Assembly: GCF_014779555.2 (NCBI RefSeq)
Contig: NZ_CP094357.1
Location: 1,426,001-1,490,000, forward strand
DNA length: 64,000 nucleotides
Source: Lysobacter capsici
GTDB taxonomy: Bacteria > Pseudomonadota > Gammaproteobacteria > Xanthomonadales > Xanthomonadaceae
Direction: 5' to 3'
Within the stretch, counting starts at the first letter, position 1. Each line of letters starts with the position of its first letter. Shown piece by piece: positions 45,180-54,533 of the stretch. A model generated the notes under the pieces. It was not told the origin of the DNA, searched no databases, and worked only from the letters and a program-made list of their open reading frames with translations. The position numbers and the translations under genes are program-made.

Positions 45180-45653
45180 TCAGGTCCGCCCCGCGAACAT
45201 CGCTTTCACCGACGGTCGGTTTAACACGATCAGGGTGAATACGCCCAGCGCGGTGCCGAATGGAATCTGCATGCACGACACCGCGGCCACGACGATGCAC
45301 AAGGTGAGACTGCGCCGCTGGCTCAGACGGCGCGCGGCCATCAAGGTCAGGATGCCGCCGACGATTCCGATGAACATCATCGCCGCGGCCAGGCCCAGCA
45401 GCACCCAGCCCGATGCGGTGTCCTGGGTCGCGGTATCGGCCGGCAGCGTGCCGTTGAGCAGGCCCAAGCCCATGAACGCGTACAGCGCGCCGATCAGCAG
45501 CGGCAGCAGATTGAAGCTGGAGAAAACGTAATACAGGATGCTCAGCGTCCTCAGGTACGACGCGTCGCGCGGATCTTCCGTCGTCATCGGTTCGTGGCTC
45601 GTGTGGATCGGAACGTTCATCGCGGGCGGCGGGTCGCTGTCGATGCGCGGCAT
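45180..45653 (-). CDS. small multipass membrane protein, tandem paralogue 3
   Basis: A 157-residue protein with a polar N-terminus of about 35 residues and four predicted helices. It shares the ILYYVFSSFN segment, the RRLSQRR loop and the ending IPFGTALGVFTLIVLNRPSV with the genes at 45835 and 46352. Its ATG overlaps the stop of the 60-residue gene upstream (TGATG at 45651-45655), so the three genes 46287 to 45180 form one coupled operon. Function unknown. Confidence 0.65.
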   Translation of the reverse strand: MPRIDSDPPPAMNVPIHTSHEPMTTEDPRDASYLRTLSILYYVFSSFNLLPLLIGALYAFMGLGLLNGTLPADTATQDTASGWVLLGLAAAMMFIGIVGGILTLMAARRLSQRRSLTLCIVVAAVSCMQIPFGTALGVFTLIVLNRPSVKAMFAGRT

Positions 45654-45835
45654 CAGCCGGCACCGCGCAGATACGCCTGCAGGAAATCGACCAGCGCGGC
45701 GACGTCGCGATCCGACAGCTCGACCGGATCGCCCGCTCCGCTCAGCGCCTTGATATGGATCGCGTTGTCCTGCTCCACCCAGGCGCGCAACTGCCCGTCG
45801 GACAATGCGATGGCGACGGGCGCGCCGTCGCTCAT
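45653..45835 (-). CDS. 60-residue small protein inside the membrane-protein operon
   Basis: A small acidic protein (MSDGAPVAIALSDGQLRAWV, later VELSDRDVAALVDFLQAYL). No membrane helix. It overlaps both neighbours by one base (TGATG at each end), which is strong support that it is translated. The C-terminal helix could dock to a partner, perhaps the flanking membrane proteins. No family recognised. Confidence 0.6.
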   Translation of the reverse strand: MSDGAPVAIALSDGQLRAWVEQDNAIHIKALSGAGDPVELSDRDVAALVDFLQAYLRGAG

Positions 45836-46287
45836 CAGGCCCGCTCGCCGAACAAGGCGCGCACCGACGGACGATTGAGCACGATCAGGGTGAACACGCC
45901 CAGCGCGGTGCCGAACGGAATCGACAGGCAGGTCACCGCCGCGACGATCTGGCAGAACTTGAACCCGCGGCGTTGGCGCAGGCGCTGGCCGACCATGAAG
46001 TGCAGCGCCGCGAACAGCAGGCATAGCAGGGTGAAGAAGACGAAAAAGCCGATGATCATCGGCAGCGCGGCATCCATGTCGGCGTTGGGGCCGCTTTCGG
46101 GCGCGGCGCTGAACACCGCGCCCATCAGCACGCCGTAGAACCCCATCAGCAGCACCGAAAACGCGTTCAGGCCGGCGAACACGTAGTAGAAGATCGCCAG
46201 AATCTGCAGATGCGAGGCATCGTCGGGATTGGCGGCGGGCGGCGGCGAGTGCGGTTGCGATGAAACGGGCGGGTAGTCGGACATCAC
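45835..46287 (-). CDS. small multipass membrane protein, tandem paralogue 2
   Basis: A 150-residue paralogue with N-terminal Pro-rich tail, ILAIFYYVFAGLNAFSVLLMG, a QRLRQRRGF loop and the ending CLSIPFGTALGVFTLIVLNRPSVRALF. First gene of the coupled trio; the fourth relative lies 64 bp upstream. Function unknown; the invariant Pro-Phe-Gly-Thr-Ala-Leu-Gly-Val-Phe helix marks the family. Confidence 0.65.
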   Translation of the reverse strand: MMSDYPPVSSQPHSPPPAANPDDASHLQILAIFYYVFAGLNAFSVLLMGFYGVLMGAVFSAAPESGPNADMDAALPMIIGFFVFFTLLCLLFAALHFMVGQRLRQRRGFKFCQIVAAVTCLSIPFGTALGVFTLIVLNRPSVRALFGERA

Positions 46288-46351
46288 GGGATCCCCCTGG
46301 GTTGGATGCGGCGGTTGAAATGTCGGAAGCGTTCGCGCCGCCGATCGGAAG

Positions 46352-46831
46352 TTACTTCGCGTCGGCGGGCGCGGATTCGAACACGGCCCTGATCGGCGCC
46401 TTGGTCAGCACGACCAGGGCGAACACGCCCAGCGCGGTGCCGAACGGCATCGACAGGCAGCTCACGGCGCTGGCGACCACGCAGAACATATAGCCGCGAC
46501 GTTGCCGCAGCCTGCGCGCGACCATCACGAACAGCGCCGTCAGGATCATGCCGAAGCCGATCAGCGACACCGCCACGCCGACGAACAACCAACCGACCAG
46601 CGCGGCGTCGTGCGCCGGCTGTCCAGGCTGCGCCGGAAGCATGAGGATGCCGATGCCGGCGATCAGATGGATCACCGGAAACAGCGCGAACAGCGCGGTG
46701 ATGCCGGCGAGGACGTAATAAAGGATCCCGATCGTGTCGAGATGAGCGAGGTCCTGCGCGGACGGCTCGGCGGCGACCGATGCCGTCGCCGGAAGGGCGG
46801 GCGGCTCGGCTGGAATAGGGGCGTGGTCCAT
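46352..46831 (-). CDS. small multipass membrane protein, tandem paralogue 1
   Basis: A 159-residue paralogue of the two genes downstream: IGILYYVLAGITALFALFPV, RRLRQRRGYMFC and CLSMPFGTALGVFALVVLTKAPI. ATG 46831 (MDHAPIPAEPP) gives a polar, Pro-rich N-terminus like its relatives; the frame is open to 46921. Probably cotranscribed with the genes to 45180. Confidence 0.65.
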   Translation of the reverse strand: MDHAPIPAEPPALPATASVAAEPSAQDLAHLDTIGILYYVLAGITALFALFPVIHLIAGIGILMLPAQPGQPAHDAALVGWLFVGVAVSLIGFGMILTALFVMVARRLRQRRGYMFCVVASAVSCLSMPFGTALGVFALVVLTKAPIRAVFESAPADAK

Positions 46832-46962
46832 GACGCGGTGGATCTCCTGTGTGGCGCGTTGCGGGCGCGCGGGCCGGGCCTGGGGCCGGACCGCGCACGA
46901 CTCGCGGCCATGCTGCGCCAAGCCGCGGCGTGCGTCGAGTCAGGCCGGCGCGGCCGGCGTGT

Positions 46963-47619
46963 TCAGCGGCGGCCGCGCGGCCATGCCGCCAGCGAACCCA
47001 GCGTGGCCAGGAACATGTCGGTGTGCGCGTCCCAGATGTCGCCCTGCTGGCCGTTGTAGGACTCCGCGTCCTCCGGCGACATGGTCAGCGCGATGGCCCA
47101 TTCGATCCATTCGTAGATCAGGCTGGTGCACATGATCGCGGCGACCGCGAGCGTGAAGGCCTGACGCGCCGACAGCGCCGGCCAGCGTTGCCGGAAGTAC
47201 TCGCGCACCGCCGGCGCGAAGCACACGCCATAGAGGAAATGGATCAGCCGGTCGAAGTGATTGCGTTCGAAGCCGAACGCCTTGTCCAGCGACCAGCCGC
47301 CGGTCAGCCACTGGATCCACTGATCGTAGGGCACGTACGAATACAGCCAGCGCGCGGCGATGCAGTGCGCGGTCATGAACACGCAGATCGCGACGAAATG
47401 GCCGTCGCGCAGCGGCCAGCGGCGGTCGTGCCGCCACAGCCACAGCAGGCCGACCACGGTCAGCACGCTGTGCATGGCTTGTTCGAACGGGCTCTTGGGC
47501 GCGATCCAGCTGACGGCGAAAACCGTCAGCGTTACGGCGAGGGCGAGCTTTTTCGCAGCAGTGAGTCTGGAGGAGTGAGAAACGAGTGAAGCGGTTGCGT
47601 CGCCAGCGCTTTTACTCAC
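46963..47619 (-). CDS. yjdF: YjdF/DUF2238 family membrane protein
   Basis: A 218-residue membrane protein with six predicted helices. Family motifs are visible: NHFDRLIHFLYGVCFAPAVREYF (with His and Asp) and YEWIEWAIALTMSPEDAESYNGQQGDIWDAHTDMFLATLG. Function unknown; the conserved Glu/Asp/His suggest a metal site in the membrane. It lies 36 bp downstream of purM in the same direction. Confidence 0.85.
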   Translation of the reverse strand: MSKSAGDATASLVSHSSRLTAAKKLALAVTLTVFAVSWIAPKSPFEQAMHSVLTVVGLLWLWRHDRRWPLRDGHFVAICVFMTAHCIAARWLYSYVPYDQWIQWLTGGWSLDKAFGFERNHFDRLIHFLYGVCFAPAVREYFRQRWPALSARQAFTLAVAAIMCTSLIYEWIEWAIALTMSPEDAESYNGQQGDIWDAHTDMFLATLGSLAAWPRGRR

Positions 47620-47655
47620 TTTTCACTCCTGTGAACTCGTTTTTGCTTCAAAGGT

Positions 47656-48723
47656 TTAGCCAATGTGGACGCGCTCGCCTTCGCCGGCGTGGGCGACGAC
47701 TTCACCGATGCGCCAATGCGACAGGCCCAGGCGGGCGAGGTCGGCCTGAGTCGCGGCGACCGCGTCCTCGGGCACCACCAGCACGAAGCCGATGCCGCAG
47801 TTGAAGGTGCGCCACATTTCCTCGCGCGGCACCGCGCCTTCGCGCTGCAGCCAGTCGAACACAGGCGGCAGTTGCCAGGTGGCGGTGCGGATGTCCAGGC
47901 CGAGCCCGGCCGGGATCACCCGGATGATGTTCTCGGTCAGGCCGCCGCCGGTGATGTGGGCCATCGCGTGGATGCGGTGCTCGCCGCCGTTGGCGCGCAG
48001 CAGTTCCAGGATCGGCTTGACGTACAGCGCGGTCGGCTCCATCAGCGCGTCGATCAGGCGCACGCCGCCGACGGCGACGTCGCCAGGGCGGCCGGCGCGG
48101 TCGAAGATCCGGCGGATCAGCGAGTAACCGTTGGAATGCGGGCCGCTGGAGGCGATGCCGATCAGCACGTCGCCCTTCCGCACGCGCGCGCCGTCGAGGA
48201 TCTGCGACTTCTCGACCGCGCCGACGGTGAAGCCGGCCAGGTCGTATTCGCCCGGCGGGTACATGTCGGGCATCTCGGCGGTTTCGCCGCCGATCAGCGC
48301 GCAGCCGGCCAGTTCGCAGCCGCGCGCGATGCCGCCGACCACGGCGACCGTGGTGTCCACGTCGAGCTTGCCGGTGGCGAAGTAATCCAGGAAGAACAGC
48401 GGCTCGGCGCCCTGCACCAGCACGTCGTTGACGCACATGCCGACCAGGTCGATGCCGATGGTGTCGTGGCGATTGAGCTGCTGGGCCAGCTTGAGCTTGG
48501 TGCCGACGCCGTCGGTGCCCGACACCAGCACCGGCTCGCGGTACTTGCCGGACAGGTCGAACAGGGCGCCGAAGCCGCCCAGGCCGCCCATCACCTCGGG
48601 CCGGAAGCTGCGCTTGACCAGCGGCTTGATGCGTTCGACCACCTCGTTGCCGGCGTCGATATCGACGCCCGCGTCGCGGTAGGTCAGCGGCTTGGGGGGG
48701 GTGTCGGAAGAAGATGCGGTCAC
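47656..48723 (-). CDS. purM: phosphoribosylformylglycinamidine cyclo-ligase
   Basis: A 355-residue AIR synthetase. [34 protein letters not shown] (about residue 46) and the [20 protein letters not shown] segment are characteristic, as are [16 protein letters not shown] and [11 protein letters not shown]. It is divergent from the DUF2066-permease-hda operon, an order common in gammaproteobacteria. purN is not adjacent. Confidence 0.95.
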   Translation of the reverse strand: MTASSSDTPPKPLTYRDAGVDIDAGNEVVERIKPLVKRSFRPEVMGGLGGFGALFDLSGKYREPVLVSGTDGVGTKLKLAQQLNRHDTIGIDLVGMCVNDVLVQGAEPLFFLDYFATGKLDVDTTVAVVGGIARGCELAGCALIGGETAEMPDMYPPGEYDLAGFTVGAVEKSQILDGARVRKGDVLIGIASSGPHSNGYSLIRRIFDRAGRPGDVAVGGVRLIDALMEPTALYVKPILELLRANGGEHRIHAMAHITGGGLTENIIRVIPAGLGLDIRTATWQLPPVFDWLQREGAVPREEMWRTFNCGIGFVLVVPEDAVAATQADLARLGLSHWRIGEVVAHAGEGERVHIG

Positions 48724-49238
48724 GGCGGCCCCGGCGGTCGCGGAAGGAAACGAGAGATTTTAGCAGGCAACCGAAGCCCGGCCGTCACACCCGCCCGGTC
48801 GTTTCAGCAATCACTCCCGATCCGGACCTCACGATCGGACCGGCAGGGCCCCGCCGGCTTTGCCGATCTTCGTTCATACGCAGCTTTTCCGTGGATGCCA
48901 TGGGGACCGAGCCAGGCGCCATCGCACGGGCGAGGATCCGGATTTCGCGCAATCGCGCCCCCATCGCCGCGCCCGCGCGCCGCCCATTAGGCCGTTCAGG
49001 CATGCGAATGGACGCGCCGACGCCACTGCGGCACCATTTCGAACCTTGAGCACCGTCGGCGCCGCGCATGCGTGGCCGCCGGACCGACGCAGGACGCGGC
49101 GGCGGAGCGGGGACGATCGCATTGACGGCGGTCACCGCATCCGGTGACGGGTGGGCAACGCACGCGGACGGTCCGCGCCGTGGCCGACCCGCGACCTGGG
49201 ACGCGGGCGGGATGCGCGCTTTTCAACAACAGTTAGGG
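48724..49238. other. 515-bp divergent promoter region, purM to DUF2066 gene
   Basis: Small Arg-rich frames on both strands are not convincing. I see no hairpin with a T-run and no repeat of the families found elsewhere. A purine operator search (PurR ACGCAAACGTTTTCGT-type) gave no match by eye. Confidence 0.4.
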
Positions 49239-50321
49239 ATGGCGATGGGCAAGGCAATCCGGGTTTTGATGGTCGCAACGTTGCTGCTGGCGAGTTTCGC
49301 CGCGGCCGCCCAGCGGGTCGAGGGCGATCGCGCCCAGGCCGACGGCGCCTACTCGGCCGAAGTGCCGGTGGCCGGGCAGGGCGAGGCCGAGCGCAACGGC
49401 GCCATGGCGCGCGCGCTGGCCCAGGTGCTGGGCAAGCTGTCGGGCGACCGCGCCGCGGCCGGCCGGCCGGGCGTCGGCCAGGAACTGCGCCGGGCCAAGG
49501 ACTACGTCACCGGTTACGACTACCGCCAGGACGAGGGCGTGTCCCAGTCCACCGGCGCGCCGACCTTCCAGACCACCTTGATCGTCAATTTCGATCAGGC
49601 CAAGGTCGAAGGCCTGGCCTCGACCCTCGGCCTGCCGATCTGGCCGCAGCCGCGGCCCAAGCCGGTGCTGTGGATGGCGATCGACGACGGCAGCGGCCCG
49701 CGCCTGGTCGGCCTGGCCCAGGCCAACGCCGCGCGCGCCGCGCTCAATCGCGCGATCGAACGCGGTTACAAGCTCGGCCTGCCGACCGGCAATGCCGCCG
49801 AACAGGCCAGCGTCGGCGCGATCTGGCGCGGCGACGCCGCTGCGGTCGCGCGCGTCTCGTCCCGCTACAGCCCGCCGATGCAGCTGATCGGCAAGATCTA
49901 CCGGGTCAAGACCGGCGGCTGGAAAGGCGACTGGAGCTTCGTCGACGGCGGCAAGGTGCTGGGCAGCTGGTCCAACAGCGACCCCGACGCGCGCAAGGTC
50001 ATGAGCGGCGGCGCCGACGGCGCGGCCGATGCGCTGATGAAGCGTTACGCCAAGCGCAGCGTGGCCGGTCCGCCGGGCACCTACCGCGTGGTGTTCAGCG
50101 GCGTGCGCAGCGCCGACGACTACATCCGCCTGGCCGGCTACCTGCAAGGCCTGGCGGTGATCCGCAAGATCACCCCGATCCGCGCCACCCCGGACACCCT
50201 GGAGTACGACCTGGAACTGCTGTCCGGCCTGCCCGGCCTCAAGCGCATGACCGACGCCGGCGACACCCTGGTGCAGCTGGACGGCCTGGAAGGCCAGCCG
50301 CCCGTGTTCCAGTTGCACTGA
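49239..50321 (+). CDS. DUF2066 domain protein, exported
   Basis: A 360-residue exported protein. A signal peptide (about 1-27, ending AAA) is followed by the DUF2066 pattern: YSAEVPVAGQGEAERNGAMARALAQVLGKLSG, VTGYDYRQDEG and TTLIVNFDQAKVEGLASTLGLPIW, with PKPVLWMAIDDGS after it. Family function is unknown. It is the first gene of a conserved trio with the AI-2E-type permease and hda; the permease ATG lies two bases after its stop. ATG 49239 is used; another lies two codons on. Confidence 0.88.
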   Translation: MAMGKAIRVLMVATLLLASFAAAAQRVEGDRAQADGAYSAEVPVAGQGEAERNGAMARALAQVLGKLSGDRAAAGRPGVGQELRRAKDYVTGYDYRQDEGVSQSTGAPTFQTTLIVNFDQAKVEGLASTLGLPIWPQPRPKPVLWMAIDDGSGPRLVGLAQANAARAALNRAIERGYKLGLPTGNAAEQASVGAIWRGDAAAVARVSSRYSPPMQLIGKIYRVKTGGWKGDWSFVDGGKVLGSWSNSDPDARKVMSGGADGAADALMKRYAKRSVAGPPGTYRVVFSGVRSADDYIRLAGYLQGLAVIRKITPIRATPDTLEYDLELLSGLPGLKRMTDAGDTLVQLDGLEGQPPVFQLH

Positions 50322-50323
50322 CC

Positions 50324-51514
50324 ATGGACCGCACCCCGCTGGAAGACATCGCGCTGTTCCTGCGCCGCCTGCAATGGACGGCGCTCGGCGTCGGCGCGTG
50401 CTGGCTGCTGTGGGTGCTGGCCCCGGTGCTGACGCCGTTCGTGATCGCCGCGATGCTCGGCTGGCTCGGCGACCCGCTGGTCGACCGGCTCGAACGCACC
50501 GGCCGTTCGCGCAACACCTCGGTGATCCTGGTGTTCACCCTGATGGCGCTGCTGGTGGTGCTGGTGCTGCTGATCCTGGTGCCGCTGATCGAGCGCCAGA
50601 TCACCACCCTGATCGTGTCGCTGCCCAGTTACCGCGACTGGTTCACCGGCACCGCGATCCCGTGGCTGGAGCAGCGCACCGGTTTCGAGATCAGCGCCTG
50701 GCTCGACCTCAACCACCTGATCGAACTGGTGCGCAGCAATTGGGAGCGCGCCGGCGGCGTGGCGACCACGATGCTGGGCTATCTGTCGCGTTCGGGCTTC
50801 GCGGTGATGGCGATGATCGCCAACATCGCGCTGCTGCCGGTGCTGACGTTCTTCTTCCTGCGCGACTGGGACGTGCTGGTCGACCGCGTGGCCTCGCTGA
50901 TCCCGCGCGATCATCTGGCCACCGCGAGCCGTCTGGCGAAGGCCTCCAGCGACGTGCTCGGCGCGTTCCTGCGTGGCCAGTTCCTGGTGATGATCACCCT
51001 CGGCGTGATGTACGGCATCGGCCTGTGGGCGGTCGGCCTGGACCTGGGCATCCTGATCGGCATCATCGCCGGCCTGCTGACCTTCGTGCCTTACCTCGGC
51101 CCGGCCAGCGGCATCATCCTCGGCGTGGTCGCCGCGCTGGTGCAGTACGGCGACTGGAAATACGTGGCTGGCGTGCTCGCCGTGTTCGGCGTGGGCCAGG
51201 TGATCGAAAGCTATTGGCTGACCCCGAAGCTGGTCGGCGACCGCATCGGCCTGCATCCGGTCGCGGTGATCTTCGCCGTGCTCGCCGGCGGCACCTTGTT
51301 CGGTTTCCTCGGCATGCTGCTGGCGCTGCCGGTGGCGGCGGTGGCCAACGTGCTGCTGCGCTATGCGCAGGAGCGCTACACCCACAGCCGCCTGTACGCC
51401 GGCGATCATCCGACCATCCTGCTCGACCCGGCCTCCAATCCGGTGTCGCCGCAGGCCGAGGGCACCCGCGCCGCGCCCGCCGCCGACGTGTCCACGGAGC
51501 GCGCGCCGCAGTGA
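50324..51514 (+). CDS. perM: AI-2E family transporter / PerM-like permease
   Basis: A 396-residue inner-membrane protein of the AI-2 exporter/PerM superfamily with about eight helices. The family LSYPKLV-like region is seen as FVPYLGPASGIILG and QVIESYWLTPKLVGDRIGLHPVAVIFAVLAGGTLFGFLGMLLALPVAA, with the invariant LTPKLVGDRIGLHP. The C-terminus is a polar tail. True substrates of most members are unknown. Its stop overlaps the hda GTG start (GTGA at 51511-51514). Confidence 0.92.
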   Translation: MDRTPLEDIALFLRRLQWTALGVGACWLLWVLAPVLTPFVIAAMLGWLGDPLVDRLERTGRSRNTSVILVFTLMALLVVLVLLILVPLIERQITTLIVSLPSYRDWFTGTAIPWLEQRTGFEISAWLDLNHLIELVRSNWERAGGVATTMLGYLSRSGFAVMAMIANIALLPVLTFFFLRDWDVLVDRVASLIPRDHLATASRLAKASSDVLGAFLRGQFLVMITLGVMYGIGLWAVGLDLGILIGIIAGLLTFVPYLGPASGIILGVVAALVQYGDWKYVAGVLAVFGVGQVIESYWLTPKLVGDRIGLHPVAVIFAVLAGGTLFGFLGMLLALPVAAVANVLLRYAQERYTHSRLYAGDHPTILLDPASNPVSPQAEGTRAAPAADVSTERAPQ

Positions 51515-52239
51515 GCGTTCCGCAGTTGCCGCTGACCTTGCGTTATCCGCCGGATCAGAGCCTGGACACCTATGTGGATGCGCCCGCGGGCGCGATCGCG
51601 CAATTGCGCGCGCTGGCGACGCACACCCACGAAACCGCCGGTTATGCCGATCCGACCGGCGCCGACTGGGTGTACCTGGCCGGTCCGGCCGGCGTCGGCA
51701 AGACCCATCTGCTGCTCGGCGCCTGCGCCGCGGCCGAAACGGCCGGACGCCGCGCCGCCTATGTGCCGCTGGCCGCCGCGGCCGGGCGCTTGCGCGAAGC
51801 GCTGCACGCGCTGGAGGGCAACGACCTGCTGGCGCTGGACGGCATCGAAGCGATCGCGGGCGACCGCGACGACGAAGTCGCCTTGTTCGACACCCACAAC
51901 CGCGCGCGTCAGGCCGGCATCGCGATCATCTACGCGGCGCGCGAGAATCCCGACGAACTCGCATTGGTCCTGCCCGACCTGCGTTCGCGCCTGTCGCAGT
52001 GCACGCGCATCGTGCTGAGCCCGCTGAACGACGCCGGTCGCGGCGAGGTGTTGCGTCAGCGCGCGCAGCGGCGCGGTCTGGCGCTGGAAGAGGCGGCGCT
52101 GGACTGGATGCTCAAGCGGGTCGACCGGGATCTGGGCGGCTTGACCGCGCTGCTGGACAAGCTCGATCGCGCTTCGCTCGCGGCGCAGCGGCGGATCACG
52201 GTGCCGTTTTTGCGGCAGACGCTGGAACTCGATAACTGA
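51511..52239 (+). CDS. hda: DnaA regulatory inactivator Hda
   Basis: A 242-residue AAA+ protein homologous to domain III of DnaA. With the beta clamp it stimulates ATP hydrolysis by DnaA to prevent re-initiation. Visible parts are the N-terminal clamp-binding motif QLPLTL, YLAGPAGVGKTHLLLGACAAA (Walker A), LLALDGIEAIAGD (Walker B), and sensor/lid residues in LSQCTRIVLSPL and DLGGLTALLDKLDRAS. It starts at GTG 51511, overlapping the permease stop. Confidence 0.94.
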   Translation: MSVPQLPLTLRYPPDQSLDTYVDAPAGAIAQLRALATHTHETAGYADPTGADWVYLAGPAGVGKTHLLLGACAAAETAGRRAAYVPLAAAAGRLREALHALEGNDLLALDGIEAIAGDRDDEVALFDTHNRARQAGIAIIYAARENPDELALVLPDLRSRLSQCTRIVLSPLNDAGRGEVLRQRAQRRGLALEEAALDWMLKRVDRDLGGLTALLDKLDRASLAAQRRITVPFLRQTLELDN

Positions 52240-52559
52240 CGGTTGGTCTGGTTTTCGCTTGGCGCGGGAATTTCGCGTTGATGCGCCGGATGTGTCGGCA
52301 TCGATGGCGTATGCGCGTATCGGGTTGATTCCTGAGCTCTGCTTGTTGAGCTGGTCGCTTACGGACTTACGACGAGTTTTCGTCTGTGTTGACGCGCGTG
52401 TTGTGGTTTGCGTGCCGAGCTGAGCTTTCGCTCCGAGCTGGGGAATGTCGCATAGCGACTCGTGTTGCTGTCTGCTTGCGGCGCTCGTGCTCAAGTTGAC
52501 GATGCCTCCCAGCATCACGCCGCACTGGCATTCGAGTCGATTGTGATTGCTGCCGAACC

Positions 52560-53260
52560 TCGGCCTCAGCCCTTTGCTTCGGCTCTTTGGTTTGGCCTTT
52601 GTTTCGGTTCTTGCTTCAGCCTTTGCTTTGGTCCTTTGCTTGGGCTTTTAGCTTTGGCCCGGCGCGGCTTGTAACTCGCGATGCAATAGCAGGCCCGAAG
52701 GGCGGCACGCATGGATGCGTGCCGTAGGCCACCCAGGACATGGATGTCCTGTGTGGCCTACCCCCGCGTATGCATCGCACTTGCGGGCTCTTGATTCGAA
52801 ACAGGAACGCCTTTTTCTTTGGTTACTTTCTTTTGTGGCTTTGGACAAAAGAAAGTTACCCGCCGCTTTAGCGGCGGAAGCTTTTGATGTTGCTTCAAGC
52901 TTTGAAGCTCTAGAGCTTTTGAAGCCAGAAGCCAGATCAACAGCTTTCGTCCGCAAGCGGCCGAGTTACTTTCTTTTGTCTAAAGCAACAAAAGAAAGGT
53001 AACCAAAGAAAAATGCTTTTTTGTGAATCAAGGGCCTGCACGATCGGTGCTTACGCGGGCATGCGCCACACGGGACATCCTGTCCCGGTGGCGCACGGCG
53101 CACATCCTTGTGCGCCGCCCTTCGGGTGTGCTGTTGTTCTCGCGAGTTCCAAGCTTCGCAGCGCTGGATGAACTGCTCGGCTTCAATCATTGGGTCAAGG
53201 CCAAGGCCAAGGCCGAAGCAAAAGCAAAAGCCAAATTTGAAGCGGGAGCCGGGGAAAGCC
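52560..53260. repeat. large mirror-like inverted repeat cluster, gene-free 1.1-kb region
   Basis: The DNA between hda and the macrodomain gene (52240-53379) has no credible gene. Left to right it holds a degenerate CCTTTGCTT-type tandem repeat (52565-52660), a CCCGAAGGGCGG hairpin with GGCACGCATGGATGCGTGCC (52695-52763), and TTTCTTTGGTTACTTTCTTTTG (52811). After a core at about 52880-52960 the same modules return inverted: AAAAGAAAGGTAACCAAAGAAA (ending 53011), GTGCGCCGCCCTTCGGG (about 53110) and AAGGCCAAGGCCGAAGCAAAAGC (53195-53240). Confidence 0.7.
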
Positions 53261-53379
53261 GCAGCTGAAACAGGCGGAAACTGAGTTCGGGTCGAATCAT
53301 TGGGCGTTTGCAAAAGTCGCCGCGACATGCCGCGACCGTGGCCCGAACGCGATAACGCGTTCTCAATCGCAACCGCACA

Positions 53380-53880
53380 CTAAGCCAACAACTCCCGATA
53401 AACCGCCAGATCGGCCTCGGAAAAACAACAGAACACCACCTCGTCGATCGAGCCGTCGCGCTGCGCGAAATCGTGCGTCGTCGCCACCGCGATCTCGGCC
53501 GCCGCCCGCGGCGGATAACCGAAAATACCCGTGCTGATGCAAGGAAACGCGATACGCCTGAGCCCGCGCTTTGCCGCGATCTCCAAAGACTGTCGATAGC
53601 AAGAAGCCAACAACGCCGGCTCGCCCTGATCGCCGCCGCGCCAGACCGGGCCGACGGTGTGGATCACGTACTGCGACGGCAGGCGATAACCGCGCGTCAG
53701 CTTGGCCTCGCCGGTCTTGCAGCCGCCGAGCAAGCGGCATTCGGACACCAAGTCCGGCCCGGCCGCGCGATGGATCGCGCCGTCCACGCCGCCGCCGCCG
53801 AGCAGCGAGGAATTGGCCGCGTTGACGATCGCATCGAGGGCCAGCTTGGTGATGTCGCCTTGGATCGCGCGCAGTTGCAT
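53380..53880 (-). CDS. ymdB: O-acetyl-ADP-ribose deacetylase-type macrodomain protein
   Basis: A 166-residue stand-alone macrodomain. ADP-ribose binding elements are visible: [30 protein letters not shown] (about residues 8-37) and [11 protein letters not shown] (about 115-125). The catalytic Asp/Asn pair in the first segment fits the MacroD/YmdB type, which hydrolyses O-acetyl-ADP-ribose, ADP-ribosyl-protein bonds or related ADP-ribose derivatives. It lies 15 bp downstream of kptA in the same direction. Confidence 0.93.
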   Translation of the reverse strand: MQLRAIQGDITKLALDAIVNAANSSLLGGGGVDGAIHRAAGPDLVSECRLLGGCKTGEAKLTRGYRLPSQYVIHTVGPVWRGGDQGEPALLASCYRQSLEIAAKRGLRRIAFPCISTGIFGYPPRAAAEIAVATTHDFAQRDGSIDEVVFCCFSEADLAVYRELLA

Positions 53881-53895
53881 TGATCCCGTCCTGTA

Positions 53896-54450
53896 TCAGT
53901 CGTGTTCCGGCCAATCGATGAATTCGGCCGCGACCGCATCGGTCAGCCACACGCCGTTGGCGGACTGATAGAAGCTCAGCCCGCGCGCATGCATATCGCC
54001 GGCGCGGATGGTCAGCACCAGGGCCTTGCCGTGGCGGCTGCCGACCTTGATCGCGGTGGCTTGATCCGACGACAGATGCACGTGCTGGCGGCTTTGCTTG
54101 ACCAGTCCGAGCTTGCGGATCGATTTGGCGAAGCGGGTCGCGGTGCCGTGGTACAGCGTGGCCGGCGGCGGCAGCGGCGCCAGTTCCAGGTCGACCTCGA
54201 TCGAATGGCCCTGGTTGGCGCGGATGCGCGCGCCGTCTTCGCTGATCGCGAAGCGCTGCTTGTCGCTGTCGCGCACGACCTGTTCGATCAGTTCGCGGGT
54301 CACCGGCTTGCCGTCGGCGTTGGCCAGGCGGACCAGTTCGTCGAGGTCGGCCCAGCCGTTCGCGTCGAGGGTCAGGCCGATCGCTTCGGGTTCGTGGCGC
54401 AGCACGAGGCTGAGGAATTTGCTGGTCTTGGTGAGGTTGACGGAGCTCAT
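53896..54450 (-). CDS. kptA: RNA 2'-phosphotransferase KptA/Tpt1
   Basis: A 184-residue enzyme that transfers an RNA internal 2'-phosphate to NAD+, releasing ADP-ribose 1'',2''-cyclic phosphate and nicotinamide. The N-terminal winged lobe shows [31 protein letters not shown]; the ART-fold lobe has LYHGTATRF and QHVHLSSD. Active-site Arg and His are present. In bacteria, which lack the 2'-phosphate-forming tRNA ligation pathway, its natural substrate is unclear. The adjacent macrodomain gene offers a way to process the ADP-ribose product. Confidence 0.93.
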   Translation of the reverse strand: MSSVNLTKTSKFLSLVLRHEPEAIGLTLDANGWADLDELVRLANADGKPVTRELIEQVVRDSDKQRFAISEDGARIRANQGHSIEVDLELAPLPPPATLYHGTATRFAKSIRKLGLVKQSRQHVHLSSDQATAIKVGSRHGKALVLTIRAGDMHARGLSFYQSANGVWLTDAVAAEFIDWPEHD

Positions 54451-54533
54451 GTGCGTTCCAATTCGGTAGGGGCGGCGGCGCGATCCGGCGCTGTGGCCGG
54501 TCGCGTCGCGCGAAGCAAGAAGTAAGGCGATGC

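Noticed and set aside
48785-49147. Overlapping short frames in the purM upstream region
   Set aside because: Arg/Pro-rich in every frame, no ribosome sites and none extends without crossing known genes.
52715-53002. Opposed open frames of about 95-100 codons between hda and the macrodomain gene
   Set aside because: They consist of translated palindromic repeats on both strands and have no independent ribosome site or coding composition.
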